Below, piece after piece: positions 19,199 through 29,565 of a DNA stretch of 64,000 bases. Under the pieces are notes generated by a model. The model saw only the letters and a list, made by a program, of their open reading frames with translations, was not told where the DNA came from and made no database searches. Source of the stretch: CAVSRC01 sp963750065. Lineage in GTDB: Bacteria > Pseudomonadota > Alphaproteobacteria > Rhizobiales > Kaistiaceae. A program made the translations under genes and the position numbers. Numbering within the stretch: position 1 is the stretch's first letter; every line of letters begins with the position of its first letter. The DNA lies in contig CAVVPK010000021.1 in NCBI GenBank assembly GCA_963750065.1, positions 45,596 to 109,595 on the forward strand. The letters run 5' to 3'.

Positions 19199-19762
19199 TC
19201 ACGCGCCCGCCAGCCGCCGCCCGGCCATGGCGATCATCACATAGCTCCAGCCGCTGAAAATAAGCGAGATGCCGGCCAGCGTCCCGAGAGCCCAAAGGCT
19301 TGAGAACGGCCAGTTCGACACGATCATCAGGCCGACCAGCAGCGCCAGGGCGCCGGCGAGGACAATCCAGCCCCAGCCGGTGTGCGGCCGATAGCGGAGG
19401 CCGAAGACGATCTGGATGATCCCCTTGGCAAGAAACACCGCGCCGAGAAACAGCGTCAGCGTTGCGGTTGCCGCCACCGGGTTGACCAGCGCGGCGATGC
19501 CGCCAACGACGAAGATGATTCCGATGATCAGCTGCCAGATGAAGCCGCCCCAGGAGCGCACGCTCCACGCCTGGAAGACCTGCACGGCGCCGACGACGAT
19601 CAGGATCCATCCGATGACGATGGCAATGGTGATGCTGGACAGGAACGGCATGGCGATGGCGAAGACACCGCCGACGATGAAGACGATTCCGAGTGCAAGA
19701 AACCAGCCCCAATGCTCGCGCACCTGGGTGATGGCAGGCGATGTCATGGACGTGTTGGTCAT
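19199..19762 (-). CDS. HdeD family acid-resistance-like membrane protein (DUF308)
   Basis: A 187-residue inner-membrane protein with six hydrophobic segments in three pairs, such as GWFLALGIVFIVGGVFAIAMPF, IAIVIGWILIVVGAVQVFQAW and LIIGIIFVVGGIAALVNP, the repeat pattern of HdeD/DUF308. In E. coli HdeD is linked to acid resistance at high cell density; the role here is unproved. I start at ATG 19762, preceded by AGAGGAGG on the minus strand; an upstream ATG lacks such a site. It diverges from trmJ. Confidence 0.88.
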   Translation of the reverse strand: MTNTSMTSPAITQVREHWGWFLALGIVFIVGGVFAIAMPFLSSITIAIVIGWILIVVGAVQVFQAWSVRSWGGFIWQLIIGIIFVVGGIAALVNPVAATATLTLFLGAVFLAKGIIQIVFGLRYRPHTGWGWIVLAGALALLVGLMIVSNWPFSSLWALGTLAGISLIFSGWSYVMIAMAGRRLAGA

Positions 19763-19885
19763 GATCGGCCTCCTCTGCAGGGACTCGTACGTTGCCATTC
19801 TACAACGAAGGGGAGAGAGACGGCGTTCCGCGGCATGGAAGCCCCCAATTCCGCTTGGCGCCGGAATGCGCTAGGGAACGCGGCC

Positions 19886-20710
19886 ATGTCACAGGAATCC
19901 CCAAATCCCCCGAAATCAGCCGCGCCCGCCGTCGTCCTGGTCGAGCCGCAGCTCGGCGAGAACATCGGCACGGCGGCGCGCGCCATGGCCAATTTCGGTT
20001 TCACCGACCTCAGGATCGTCAATCCGCGCGAGGGCTGGCCGAATGACAAGGCGATCGCCGCGTCCAGCGGCGCGCCGGTGATCGAGACGGCGCGGGTCTT
20101 CGCGACGGTCGAGGAGGCGGTCGCCGATTTCGGCTATCTGCTGGCCACCACGGCGCGCTCGCGCGAGGTGGCCAAACAGGTGCTGGGGCCCCGCGCGGCC
20201 GCTGCCGCCATGCGGGCTGAGATCGCCGCGGGCACGCGGGTCGGGGTCCTCTTTGGGCGCGAGCGCAGCGGCCTCACCAATGAGGAGGTGGCGCTCGCCG
20301 ATGCGATCCTCACTTTGCCGGTCGATCCGGCCTTTTCCTCGCTCAACATCGCGCAAGCCGTGATCGTGGTCGCCTATGAGTGGCGTCAGTCGGCGTTCGC
20401 CGACGAGGCGGCAGGCGTGCCGTTCACCGGCGATATAGCGCCGCCGGCCGCCAAGGCGGATCTGGTGCGCATGTTCGAGCATCTGGAAGGGGCGCTCGAC
20501 CGGGCCGGCTTCTTCCGCCCGCCGGAGAAGCGCGGCCACATGGTGCTGGCGCTGAGGGCCATGCTGCAGCGGGCGGGCCTGAGCGAGCAGGAGGTGCGTA
20601 CGCTGCGCGGCATGGTCGCGGCGCTCGAGCGGCGGCCGACGCGGCCGCATGTGCTGGCCGACGGCACGGTCACCACCGTGCGCACGCCGGACGACGAGGG
20701 TGGCGGGTGA
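19886..20710 (+). CDS. trmJ: TrmJ/TrmH-family RNA 2'-O-methyltransferase
   Basis: A 274-residue SPOUT methyltransferase. The N-terminal motif VEPQLGENIGTAARAMANFG, the central GVLFGRERSGLTNEEVALAD and the C-terminal knot LPVDPAFSSLNIAQAVIVVAYEW are those of TrmJ, which methylates the ribose at position 32 of tRNAs. The C-terminal extension (MFEHLEGALDRAGFF, LRGMVAALERR) is the helical region typical of TrmJ. The gene overlaps murI: its TGA lies inside the GTG-A start of murI. SPOUT paralogues are hard to tell apart, so TrmJ is the likely, not certain, name. Confidence 0.85.
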   Translation: MSQESPNPPKSAAPAVVLVEPQLGENIGTAARAMANFGFTDLRIVNPREGWPNDKAIAASSGAPVIETARVFATVEEAVADFGYLLATTARSREVAKQVLGPRAAAAAMRAEIAAGTRVGVLFGRERSGLTNEEVALADAILTLPVDPAFSSLNIAQAVIVVAYEWRQSAFADEAAGVPFTGDIAPPAAKADLVRMFEHLEGALDRAGFFRPPEKRGHMVLALRAMLQRAGLSEQEVRTLRGMVAALERRPTRPHVLADGTVTTVRTPDDEGGG

Positions 20711-21486
20711 AGCTGCTGGTCTTCGATTCCGGCATTGGCGGCCTGTCGGTCGCCCGCGAGATTCGGCGCGTCCTGCCCGGCGGGACAATCGACTATATCG
20801 CCGACGATGCCGGCTTTCCTTATGGCGATTGGCAGGACGCGGCGCTCACCGACCACGTGGTCGGGCTGATCGGCGACCTAGTCGCGCGCCATACGCCCGA
20901 CGCCGTGGTGATTGCCTGCAACACCGCCTCGACGCTGGTGCTGCCGCGCCTGCGCGCCCTCCACGGCCTGCCGATCGTCGGCACGGTGCCGGCAATCAAG
21001 CCAGCGGCGCAGGAGACCCGCTCCGGCCACGTCAGCGTGCTCGCTACCGCCGGCACCATCCGGCGCGATTACACCCGCGCGCTGATCAGGGAATTCGCGG
21101 CCAATTGCGCCGTGGAGCTGGTCGGCTCGGCACGGCTGGCGCCGTTGGCGGAGGCGCATATGCGCGGCGAGACGGTGGACGATGCGGCGATTGCGGCCGA
21201 GATCGCGCCGGCCTTCGTCGAGCGTGAGGGCGCGCGCACCGACGTCGTCGTGCTCGCCTGCACCCACTATCCCTTCCTTCTCCGCCAATTCGAACGGCTG
21301 TCGCCGTGGCCGGTCGCCTGGATCGACCCGGCTCCGGCGATCGCGCGCCGGGCGGCGGTCGTGCTCGGCGCGATGGCGCATGAGGGCCCGGGCGGCGGGC
21401 AGGCGTGGCTGACCTCGGGCAAGGCGTGGCCGGCCGCGCTGGCGCCGCTGCTAGCCGAAATCGGCCTCACGGCTGGCGCCGTTTGA
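20707..21486 (+). CDS. murI: Glutamate racemase
   Basis: Makes D-glutamate for peptidoglycan. 259 residues with the family signatures FDSGIGGLSV at the N-terminus, Cys71 in IACNTAST and Cys185 in LACTHYPFL, the two catalytic cysteines of opposite face. The GTG start (20707) overlaps the trmJ stop as GTGA, indicating coupled translation. The usual N-terminus is short, so no extension is missing. Confidence 0.95.
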   Translation: MKLLVFDSGIGGLSVAREIRRVLPGGTIDYIADDAGFPYGDWQDAALTDHVVGLIGDLVARHTPDAVVIACNTASTLVLPRLRALHGLPIVGTVPAIKPAAQETRSGHVSVLATAGTIRRDYTRALIREFAANCAVELVGSARLAPLAEAHMRGETVDDAAIAAEIAPAFVEREGARTDVVVLACTHYPFLLRQFERLSPWPVAWIDPAPAIARRAAVVLGAMAHEGPGGGQAWLTSGKAWPAALAPLLAEIGLTAGAV

Positions 21487-21495
21487 CAGGAGCCG

Positions 21496-21618
21496 GGTGG
21501 CCGGCTAAGACGCTGCCACCGCGTCTGAGCCACCGGCCGGACGCGGTATTTGCATGCGACCCGTGGGGTCAAAGGGATGCTTACCCCTTTGCCCCTGTCG
21601 GCTGGCCCCCGGAGGGCC
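21496..21618 (+). promoter_or_regulatory. Structured leader upstream of rpsD, three successive hairpins
   Basis: Between murI and rpsD three stems occur in a row: AGACGC/GCGTCT (21508-21526) enclosed by GGTGGC/GCCACC (21496-21501 and 21529-21534); AAAGGG/CCCTTT (21571-21590); and GGCCC/GGGCC (21604-21618). No U-tract follows any of them. A leader bound by S4 itself is known for rpsD in other bacteria; here this is inference. Confidence 0.4.
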
Positions 21619-21663
21619 GGCAGAGGAGGGCGCCTAACCCCGCCTACGCAAAGGGATTATGCG

Positions 21664-22281
21664 ATGACAAAGCGCGCTTCGGCGAAATACAAGATCGACC
21701 GCCGCCACGGCCAGAACATCTGGGGCCGGGCCAAGAGCCCGGTGAACCGCCGCGAATACGGCCCCGGCCAGCACGGCCAGCGGCGCAAGGGTAAGGTATC
21801 CGATTTCGGCACCCAGCTGCGCGCCAAGCAGAAGCTCAAGGGCTACTACGGCAACATTTCCGAGAAGCAGTTCAAGAACATCTACTACGAGGCCATCCGC
21901 CGCACAGGCGACACCTCGGAGCACTTGGTCGGCCTGCTTGAGAGCCGGCTCGACGCGATCATCTATCGCGCCAAGTTCGTGCCGACCGTCTTCGCCGCCC
22001 GCCAGTTCGTCAACCACGGCCATATCAAGGTGAACGGCAAGCGGGTCAACATCCCGAGCTATCGCTGCAAGCCGGGCGACGTGATCGAGGTGAAGGACGC
22101 CTCCAAGCAGCTGGCGCTGGTTCTGGAAGCCACCCAGTTGCCCGAGCGCGACGTGCCCGAATATGTCGACGCCAACCACAACAAGATGACGGCGACCTTC
22201 GTGCGTGTGCCGGCGCTCGCCGATGTGCCCTTCCCGGTGCACATGGAGCCGCACCTGGTGGTCGAGTTCTACTCGCGCTGA
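21664..22281 (+). CDS. rpsD: 30S ribosomal protein S4
   Basis: Primary 16S rRNA-binding protein that nucleates 30S assembly. 205 residues, as expected. It begins MTKRASAKYKIDRRHGQNIWG and carries the S4 RNA-binding domain with LESRLDAIIYRAKFVPTVFAARQ and VNHGHIKVNGKRVNIPSYRCKPGD. As in other Hyphomicrobiales, rpsD stands alone rather than in the alpha operon. It is preceded by a structured leader and followed by a strong terminator. Confidence 0.98.
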   Translation: MTKRASAKYKIDRRHGQNIWGRAKSPVNRREYGPGQHGQRRKGKVSDFGTQLRAKQKLKGYYGNISEKQFKNIYYEAIRRTGDTSEHLVGLLESRLDAIIYRAKFVPTVFAARQFVNHGHIKVNGKRVNIPSYRCKPGDVIEVKDASKQLALVLEATQLPERDVPEYVDANHNKMTATFVRVPALADVPFPVHMEPHLVVEFYSR

Positions 22282-22307
22282 GCCGCGGCAGACTGTCCCG
22301 AGAATTC

Positions 22308-22336
22308 AAAAGGCCGCCCCAAAGGGCGGCCTTTTT
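22308..22336 (+). terminator. Rho-independent terminator after rpsD, probably bidirectional
   Basis: AAGGCCGCCC (22310-22319) and GGGCGGCCTT (22324-22333) form a 10-bp stem with a four-base loop, followed by TTTCG on the plus strand and preceded by AAAA, which gives a T-run for the convergent grxD transcript. Confidence 0.9.
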
Positions 22337-22362
22337 CGTTGCCTTTGGCGGTACCGGGAGGA

Positions 22363-22710
22363 TCAGGCGGACTGGCCCTGCGGCGGGGCGACGGCGATGC
22401 CCTTCTCGCTCAAGAGTGGCTGCAGCTCGCCTTCCTGGAACATCTCGCGGACGATGTCGCAGCCACCGACGAACTCGCCCTTGACGTAGAGCTGCGGGAT
22501 TGTCGGCCAGTTGGAATAGTCCTTGATGCCCTGGCGGATGTCGGCGTTCTCCAGCACGTTGACGCCTTTGTAGTCGACGCCGAGATAGTCGAGGATCTGG
22601 ACCACCTGGCTGGAAAAGCCGCATTGCGGGAAGGTCGGCGTCCCCTTCATGAACAGGACGACATTGTTGCTCTTCACCTCGTTCTCGATCCAGGCCTTGA
22701 CGTCGCTCAT
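22363..22710 (-). CDS. grxD: Monothiol glutaredoxin, Grx4/GrxD type
   Basis: A 115-residue CGFS-type glutaredoxin that binds and transfers [2Fe-2S] clusters. The active site Cys30 is in FPQCGFSSQ; the glutathione site includes WPTIPQLYVKGEFVGGCDI. The C-terminus has a short extension (IAVAPPQGQSA). It lies downstream of bolA, and BolA-Grx4 pairs form a mixed iron-sulfur complex, so the gene order fits function. The start at 22710 (MSDVKAWIE) is where homologues begin; the gene ends at the shared terminator. Confidence 0.96.
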   Translation of the reverse strand: MSDVKAWIENEVKSNNVVLFMKGTPTFPQCGFSSQVVQILDYLGVDYKGVNVLENADIRQGIKDYSNWPTIPQLYVKGEFVGGCDIVREMFQEGELQPLLSEKGIAVAPPQGQSA

Positions 22711-22873
22711 GCGGAAATCTCCGTAGGGTGTGGCGGCCACCAGCGGCCCCGTTTGGAACAAGGATAGGGAGCGCGCAGGATTTTGCAATGCAGCACGGGA
22801 GAAGGCCGTTGCCCGCAGGCGCCCGAAAACGGAATTCCATGCTCCAGTTGGGCACGGCGGGGCCGGGGAATGG

Positions 22874-23107
22874 TCAGTCCGGCGCGCTGGTCTGCAGCGC
22901 CAGCGCATGCAGCGCGCCGCCCATTTTCCCCTTCAGCGCGTCATAGACAAGCTGGTGCTGCTGCACGCGGCTTTTACCGCGGAATGCCTCGGATACGACC
23001 TCGGCGGCATAGTGATCGCCGTCGCCGGCAAGGTCGCGGATGACGACCCGCGCATCGGGCAACGCGGCCCTGATCAAGCCCTCGATGTCGTTGGCGTTCA
23101 TCGCCAT
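22874..23107 (-). CDS. BolA family protein
   Basis: A 77-residue BolA-like protein: DIEGLIRAALPDARVVIRDL, then GDGDHYAAEVVSEAFRGKSRVQQHQLVYDAL with the conserved class II loop and the invariant His in QQHQLVY, ending HALALQT. It works with monothiol glutaredoxin in iron-sulfur handling. The short loop without extra residues suggests the BolA2/IbaG-type group. It starts at 23107 (or the ATG at 23101), 30 bases after purL, and precedes grxD. Confidence 0.92.
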   Translation of the reverse strand: MAMNANDIEGLIRAALPDARVVIRDLAGDGDHYAAEVVSEAFRGKSRVQQHQLVYDALKGKMGGALHALALQTSAPD

Positions 23108-23137
23108 GGTCGGTCTCCTTGCCGGCCGCAACCGCGA

Positions 23138-25341
<2,204 letters not shown>

Positions 25342-25345
<4 letters not shown>

Positions 25346-25740
25346 GAGCACCCTGTCCCGCCCTTGGCCCAGCGCGCGATATCGGCACGGATGCGGGCGC
25401 CGTTGGCGCTATCCGCCAGCGGTCCGTAGACGGAGGCGCTGGCGCCGCTCGTCGCCTGCACCACCAGCGCCGGCAGGCCGGTGGGCGTGTCCTTCTTGAC
25501 CAGGAGGATGCGCGACACGCCGGCATTGCGCTCGGGCGTGTAGACATAGCCGGCAAAGGCTGTCTCGCCTGCGGCGAACCAGCAGCGGCCGATGGAATCA
25601 GCCAGCCGGACGGACAGGTTGTAGGCCTCATCCGAGACATCGACGCCGCCGCCACCGCCGCCACCGGCAATCTGGCAGCCGGAGAGCGCCATCAGGGTGG
25701 CAAGGCCAAGAGCGGTGAGGAGGGGACGGTGTGCCGTCAT
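25342..25740 (-). CDS. Small lipoprotein of unknown function inside the purQ-purL unit
   Basis: A 132-residue predicted lipoprotein: TALGLATLMALSGCQ has a lipobox with the acylated Cys at residue 22, followed by a run of seven glycines (GGGGGGG) and a soluble domain with IGRCWFAAGETAFAGYVYTPE and a C-terminal GTGCS. Two cysteines besides the lipidated one may form a disulfide. It overlaps purQ upstream and purL downstream by ATGA on both sides, so it is made from the same message. I do not recognise the domain, and nothing links it to purine synthesis except position. Confidence 0.85.
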
Positions 25741-26435
25741 GCGGCTGTCTCCAATGCGTCCATGACGCTCTCGAACAGGCCGCGGCCGTCGGTGCCGCCC
25801 TGCAGGTCCTCGATCAGGTCTTCCGGGTGGGGCATCATGCCGAGCACGTTGCGACGCTCGTTCAGTATACCGGCAATGTCGTCGATCGAGCCGTTCGGAT
25901 TAGCGGCGGGGCTGCGCACGCCGGCAGCATCGACATAGCGGAAGGCGACCCGGTCCTCTTGCGTCAGGCGCTTCAATGTCTCGTCGTCGCAGCGGTAGTT
26001 GCCGTCGCCATGAGCGACCGGGCAGCGCAACACCTGGCCCTTCGAATAGCGGCTGGTGAACAGCGTGTCGGTGGTCTCGACGCTGAGATGCACCTCGCGG
26101 CAGATGAAGCGCAGGCTGGCATTGCGCATCAGCACGCCGGGCAACAGCCCGGCTTCGCACAGGATCTGGAAGCCGTTGCAGATGCCCAGCACCGGCACGC
26201 CGGCCGCGGCCCGCTCGGCAACGGCGCGCATCACCGGGGCACGCGCGGCGATGGCGCCGGAACGCAGATAATCGCCATAGGAGAAACCGCCGGGGAGCAC
26301 GATCAGATCGGCTGGCGGCATGTCGCCGTCGGCATGCCAGGCGATTGCCGGACGGCTGCCGGTGACCTTCTCCAGGGCCGCAATCATGTCGCGGTCGCGG
26401 TTGGAGCCGGGAAAGATGACAAGAGCGGATTTCAC
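25737..26435 (-). CDS. purQ: Phosphoribosylformylglycinamidine synthase subunit PurQ (glutaminase)
   Basis: Class I glutamine amidotransferase that supplies ammonia to PurL. 232 residues; GGFSYGDYLRSGAIAA, the nucleophile Cys86 in VLGICNGFQIL, and the catalytic His/Glu in GMMPHPEDLIED are all present. Its stop overlaps the start of the lipoprotein gene (ATGA, 25737-25740). Confidence 0.97.
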   Translation of the reverse strand: MKSALVIFPGSNRDRDMIAALEKVTGSRPAIAWHADGDMPPADLIVLPGGFSYGDYLRSGAIAARAPVMRAVAERAAAGVPVLGICNGFQILCEAGLLPGVLMRNASLRFICREVHLSVETTDTLFTSRYSKGQVLRCPVAHGDGNYRCDDETLKRLTQEDRVAFRYVDAAGVRSPAANPNGSIDDIAGILNERRNVLGMMPHPEDLIEDLQGGTDGRGLFESVMDALETAA

Positions 26436-26583
26436 GGGTGTCGGTCCGCCTTCCTGGGGCCGCGCTGAAGGAGCGCCTCGACGGTCAACGCTTAGCCGAT
26501 TCTGCGGCGTTGGGAAGGGGCAGGGCGACGCGCGACCCGGTTATTTTCTGCATGGGACATGCGGGCCGTGTTCCGGTCATGCC

Positions 26584-27072
26584 TCATCGCGGCTGCAGGC
26601 CCTGCAGGATCTCGTTGACCCACTCGGCGGCGCCGGCCCGCGTCTTGCAACCCTGGCCTGGCGCATCGAACATGTAGGTCTTGCCGGCATAGGTGGTGCA
26701 GGCGTGCACCGGCCCGCCGGAGAGGTTGCGGCAACCGAAATCGCCCTCGGAAACGAGGAAGTTGAGGCCGGCATGGCCGAACCTGTCGGTCCGCGCCCGA
26801 AACGCCGGATCGGCATCCTTGAATGTCAGCGCCTCGGGCGTGCAGGCGGTTGCGGTCGCATCCGCGATGGCGATGGCGATCGTCGTGCCGGAACAATCCA
26901 ACGTCTTGCAGTAGACGTCGTATGCCGTGTTGGCGCCGTTCACGTCCCAGCGGTTGGCGTCGAAATGGAGTGCCAGGCCGCCGACCCAGGCGACGCCGTT
27001 GGTGCGCGGCGGCTTGGCATAAGCGGCAGGGGCGAGGAGGAGAAGGGCGACGAAAAAAGCGAGCGGGCGCAT
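26584..27072 (-). CDS. Exported protein of unknown function between purS and purQ
   Basis: A 162-residue protein with a signal peptide (RPLAFFVALLLLAPAAYAK) starting at ATG 27072. The mature part has six cysteines (YCKTLDCSG, TACTPE, FGCRN, HACTT, QGCKT) that could form three disulfides, and a helix AAEWVNEILQGLQPR at the end. I do not recognise the family. It has gaps of 91 bases to purS and 148 bases to purQ, so it may or may not be co-transcribed with the pur genes. Confidence 0.78.
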   Translation of the reverse strand: MRPLAFFVALLLLAPAAYAKPPRTNGVAWVGGLALHFDANRWDVNGANTAYDVYCKTLDCSGTTIAIAIADATATACTPEALTFKDADPAFRARTDRFGHAGLNFLVSEGDFGCRNLSGGPVHACTTYAGKTYMFDAPGQGCKTRAGAAEWVNEILQGLQPR

Positions 27073-27163
27073 CGTCCGTGGATTCGTTGCAGTCGTGTTA
27101 CACCGGTTCCTGGCGGAGAAATGCGGCAAAAGCCGGGGCAAGGCGGCCGCGCCGGCCTCCGCG

Positions 27164-27403
27164 CTATGCCAGTTCGACGCGGTAGTCCTCGATCACCATA
27201 TTGGCGAGCAGCTTCTCGCCCATCGCCCTCAGGGTCGCCTCGGCCTTGGCCGGGTCGTTTTCGGCGAGGTCGATGTCGAAGATCTTGCCCTGGCGGACGC
27301 CGTTGACGCCGGAAAAGCCGAGCGCGGCCAAGGCCCCCTCGATCGCCTTGCCCTGCGGGTCGAGGACGCCGGATTTCAGTGTGACGGTGAGACGGGCCTT
27401 CAT
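27164..27403 (-). CDS. purS: Phosphoribosylformylglycinamidine synthase subunit PurS
   Basis: The small bridging subunit that holds PurQ and PurL together. 79 residues: KARLTVTLKSGVLDPQGKAI, LGFSGVNGVRQGKIFDIDL and the C-terminal LLANMVIEDYRVEL match the family over its full length. It starts 13 bases after purC. Confidence 0.96.
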   Translation of the reverse strand: MKARLTVTLKSGVLDPQGKAIEGALAALGFSGVNGVRQGKIFDIDLAENDPAKAEATLRAMGEKLLANMVIEDYRVELA

Positions 27404-27416
27404 CGGGCTCGCCGCG

Positions 27417-28182
27417 CTATTGCACCAGCACCGGACCGCTGCCCTTGGGCCGGTCCTGCTCGATGAGGATGCCCAGGCGGCGGGCGACTTCCTGATAGGC
27501 CTCGACCAGCCCGCCCATGTCGCGGCGGAAGCGGTCCTTGTCGAGCTTGTCCTTGGTCTGCACGTCCCACAGGCGGCACGAGTTCGGGTGAGATCTCGTC
27601 GGCGACGACGATCCGCATCATCTCGTTTTCCCACAGGCGGCCGCACTCGATCTTGAAGTCGACGAGCTGGATGCCGGCGCCGAGAAAGAGGCCGGAGAGG
27701 AAGTCGTTGACGCGGATGGCGAGCGCCATCATGTCGTCGATCTCCTGCGGGCTCGCCCAGCCGAATGCGGTGACGTGCTCCTCGGAGACCATCGGATCGT
27801 CGAGCTCGTCGTTCTTGTAATAGAACTCGATGATCGAGCGCGGCAGCACGGTGCCTTCCTCGATGCCGAGGCGCTTGGACAGCGAGCCGGCGGCGATGTT
27901 GCGGACCACCACCTCGAGCGGGATGATCTCGACCTCGCGGATGAGCTGCTCGCGCATGTTCAGGCGGCGCACGAAGTGCGTCGGGATGCCCATGCGGTTG
28001 AGATGGGTGAAGATGTGCTCGGAGATTCGGTTGTTGAGGACGCCCTTGCCGTCGACGACCTCGTGCTTCTTCTTGTTGAAGGCGGTGGCATCGTCCTTGA
28101 AGAATTGCACGAGCGTGCCGGGTTCGGGACCCTCGAACAGAATCTTGCTCTTGCCTTCGTAGACGCGCCGACGCCGGTTCAT
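27417..28182 (-). CDS. purC: SAICAR synthetase PurC (apparent frameshift)
   Basis: Joins CAIR and aspartate in purine synthesis. The N-terminal 200 residues are intact (VYEGKSKILFEGP, FKDDATAFNKKKHE, DFKIECGRLWENE, IVVADEISP), then the frame breaks at 27580-27585, where GAGTTC (plus strand) stands for an expected GAGTC; removing one base gives ISPDSCRLWDVQTKDKLDKD and a normal end at 27417. The 766 bases equal 255 codons plus one. The same hexamer change occurs in icd. An error in the sequence is more likely than a lost pathway. Followed by purS. Confidence 0.93.
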
Positions 28183-28443
28183 GGGTACATACCGCGGTTT
28201 GTGAAAATCCATCAGACGGGGGGTCCCAGGCGGAAAAAAGTGTTTTGCGACAACAGCCTGCGCCCGACTCAAGCGGCCGAACGACGCCGCGTCGCGGACC
28301 TTATGCGATCGGCTCCAAATCCACAATGAGCGATCCCGATGTGCAGGATTGCCGCGGTGACAATGGGTCGCCGATGGCGTTGATTTAGGCTATGTCAGAC
28401 GATATGCAAGTCCGCCCTTACCGGTAGCCGGAGCCGCAAGAAA

Positions 28444-28770
28444 ATGACGACTTTCGACAAGCGTGAGGATGCCTTCGAGAGCAAGTTCGCGCACGACGCC
28501 GACCTTCAGTTCAGGGCCCATGCGCGCCGCAACAAGCTGCTCGGACGATGGGCCGCGGCGTTGCTCGGCAAGACGGGGACCGACGCCGAGGACTACGCCA
28601 AGACGGTGGTCGCCGCCGACCTCGATCATGCAGGACATGAAGACGTGTTCCGCAAGATCCGCGCGGATTTCGACGCGGCCGGCGTGGCCCAGTCCGACCA
28701 TCAGATCCGGCGCACCATGGACGAGCTGTTGGCGCAAGCCAAGGAACAGGTGCGTACAGAGGCGATCTAG
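28444..28770 (+). CDS. ATPase inhibitor subunit zeta (DUF1476)
   Basis: A 108-residue helical protein, MTTFDKREDAFESKFAHDADLQFRAH..., matching DUF1476, shown in Paracoccus to be the zeta subunit that inhibits ATP hydrolysis by the F1Fo-ATPase through its N-terminal segment. Four helices are predictable; the helix RRNKLLGRWAA and the KIRADFDAAG/IRRTMDELL segments are typical. It diverges from purC, the common arrangement in Hyphomicrobiales. Inhibitory strength varies by species, so activity here is not certain. Confidence 0.9.
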   Translation: MTTFDKREDAFESKFAHDADLQFRAHARRNKLLGRWAAALLGKTGTDAEDYAKTVVAADLDHAGHEDVFRKIRADFDAAGVAQSDHQIRRTMDELLAQAKEQVRTEAI

Positions 28771-28783
28771 GGGGCTCCACCGA

Positions 28784-29557
28784 ATGTCATTACCGGCTCT
28801 CGCCGGGCGGCTGCGCAACGGCGAGACGCTCTATAGCGGCTGGGTGGCGATGCCCGAGCCGCTGGTCGCAGAAACCGTCGCACGTGCAGGATTCGATTGC
28901 GTCTTGCTGGATATGCAGCACGGCATGCTCGATACCGGCTCGGTGATGACCGGCATTGGCGCCATCGCTCTGGCCGGCAAGCCGGCGGTCGTGCGCATTG
29001 CGCTGGGCGATGACGCCGCCGCTGCCCATGCGCTCGACATGGGAGCCCAGGCGGTCATCGCGCCGATGGTCAACTCGGTCGAGGATGCGCGCGCCCTTGC
29101 CGCGGCGACCAAATATCCGCCGGTTGGAGAACGCAGCTGGGGACCGACGCGGGCGATGAGCCTGGAAGGCATCGAGCAGTCGTCGCAATACCTGGAGAAC
29201 GCCAACCGGACCTGCTTCACCTTCGCCATGATCGAGACGGTGCGGGCGCTGGGTGCGCTCGATGCGATCCTGGCGGTGGACGGCATCGACGGCGTTTTTG
29301 TCGGCCCATTCGACCTGTCGGTGTCGCTGTCGGCGGGCCGGCAGGTCGTCACCGTCGACCCCTCGGTCGACGCCGCGATCAAGCACATCGGCGAGCGCGC
29401 CTTGGCGGCGGGCAAGGTCGCCGGCATCTATGCGGCGACGCCGGAGCGGGCGCGCACCTTCCGCGGCTTCGGCTATCGGTTCATCGCGCTCGGCGCCGAT
29501 CAGGCCTACCTGACCCTCGGTGCGACCGAATTGCTGAGCGCCGCGCGGGAGCCGTAG
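28784..29557 (+). CDS. HpcH/HpaI family aldolase
   Basis: A 257-residue class II, metal-dependent pyruvate aldolase. The catalytic His46 is in LLDMQHGMLD, the metal site includes Glu in FAMIETVRALG and Asp in VFVGPFDLS, and ERSWGPTRA is the family's conserved loop. Members cleave 4-hydroxy-2-oxo acids such as HKHD or 2-keto-3-deoxy sugars. It starts 13 bases after the zeta gene and is followed eight bases later by an MFS exporter, so the three could form one transcript, though their roles do not obviously match. Confidence 0.9.
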   Translation: MSLPALAGRLRNGETLYSGWVAMPEPLVAETVARAGFDCVLLDMQHGMLDTGSVMTGIGAIALAGKPAVVRIALGDDAAAAHALDMGAQAVIAPMVNSVEDARALAAATKYPPVGERSWGPTRAMSLEGIEQSSQYLENANRTCFTFAMIETVRALGALDAILAVDGIDGVFVGPFDLSVSLSAGRQVVTVDPSVDAAIKHIGERALAAGKVAGIYAATPERARTFRGFGYRFIALGADQAYLTLGATELLSAAREP

Positions 29558-29565
29558 GCGGAGCG

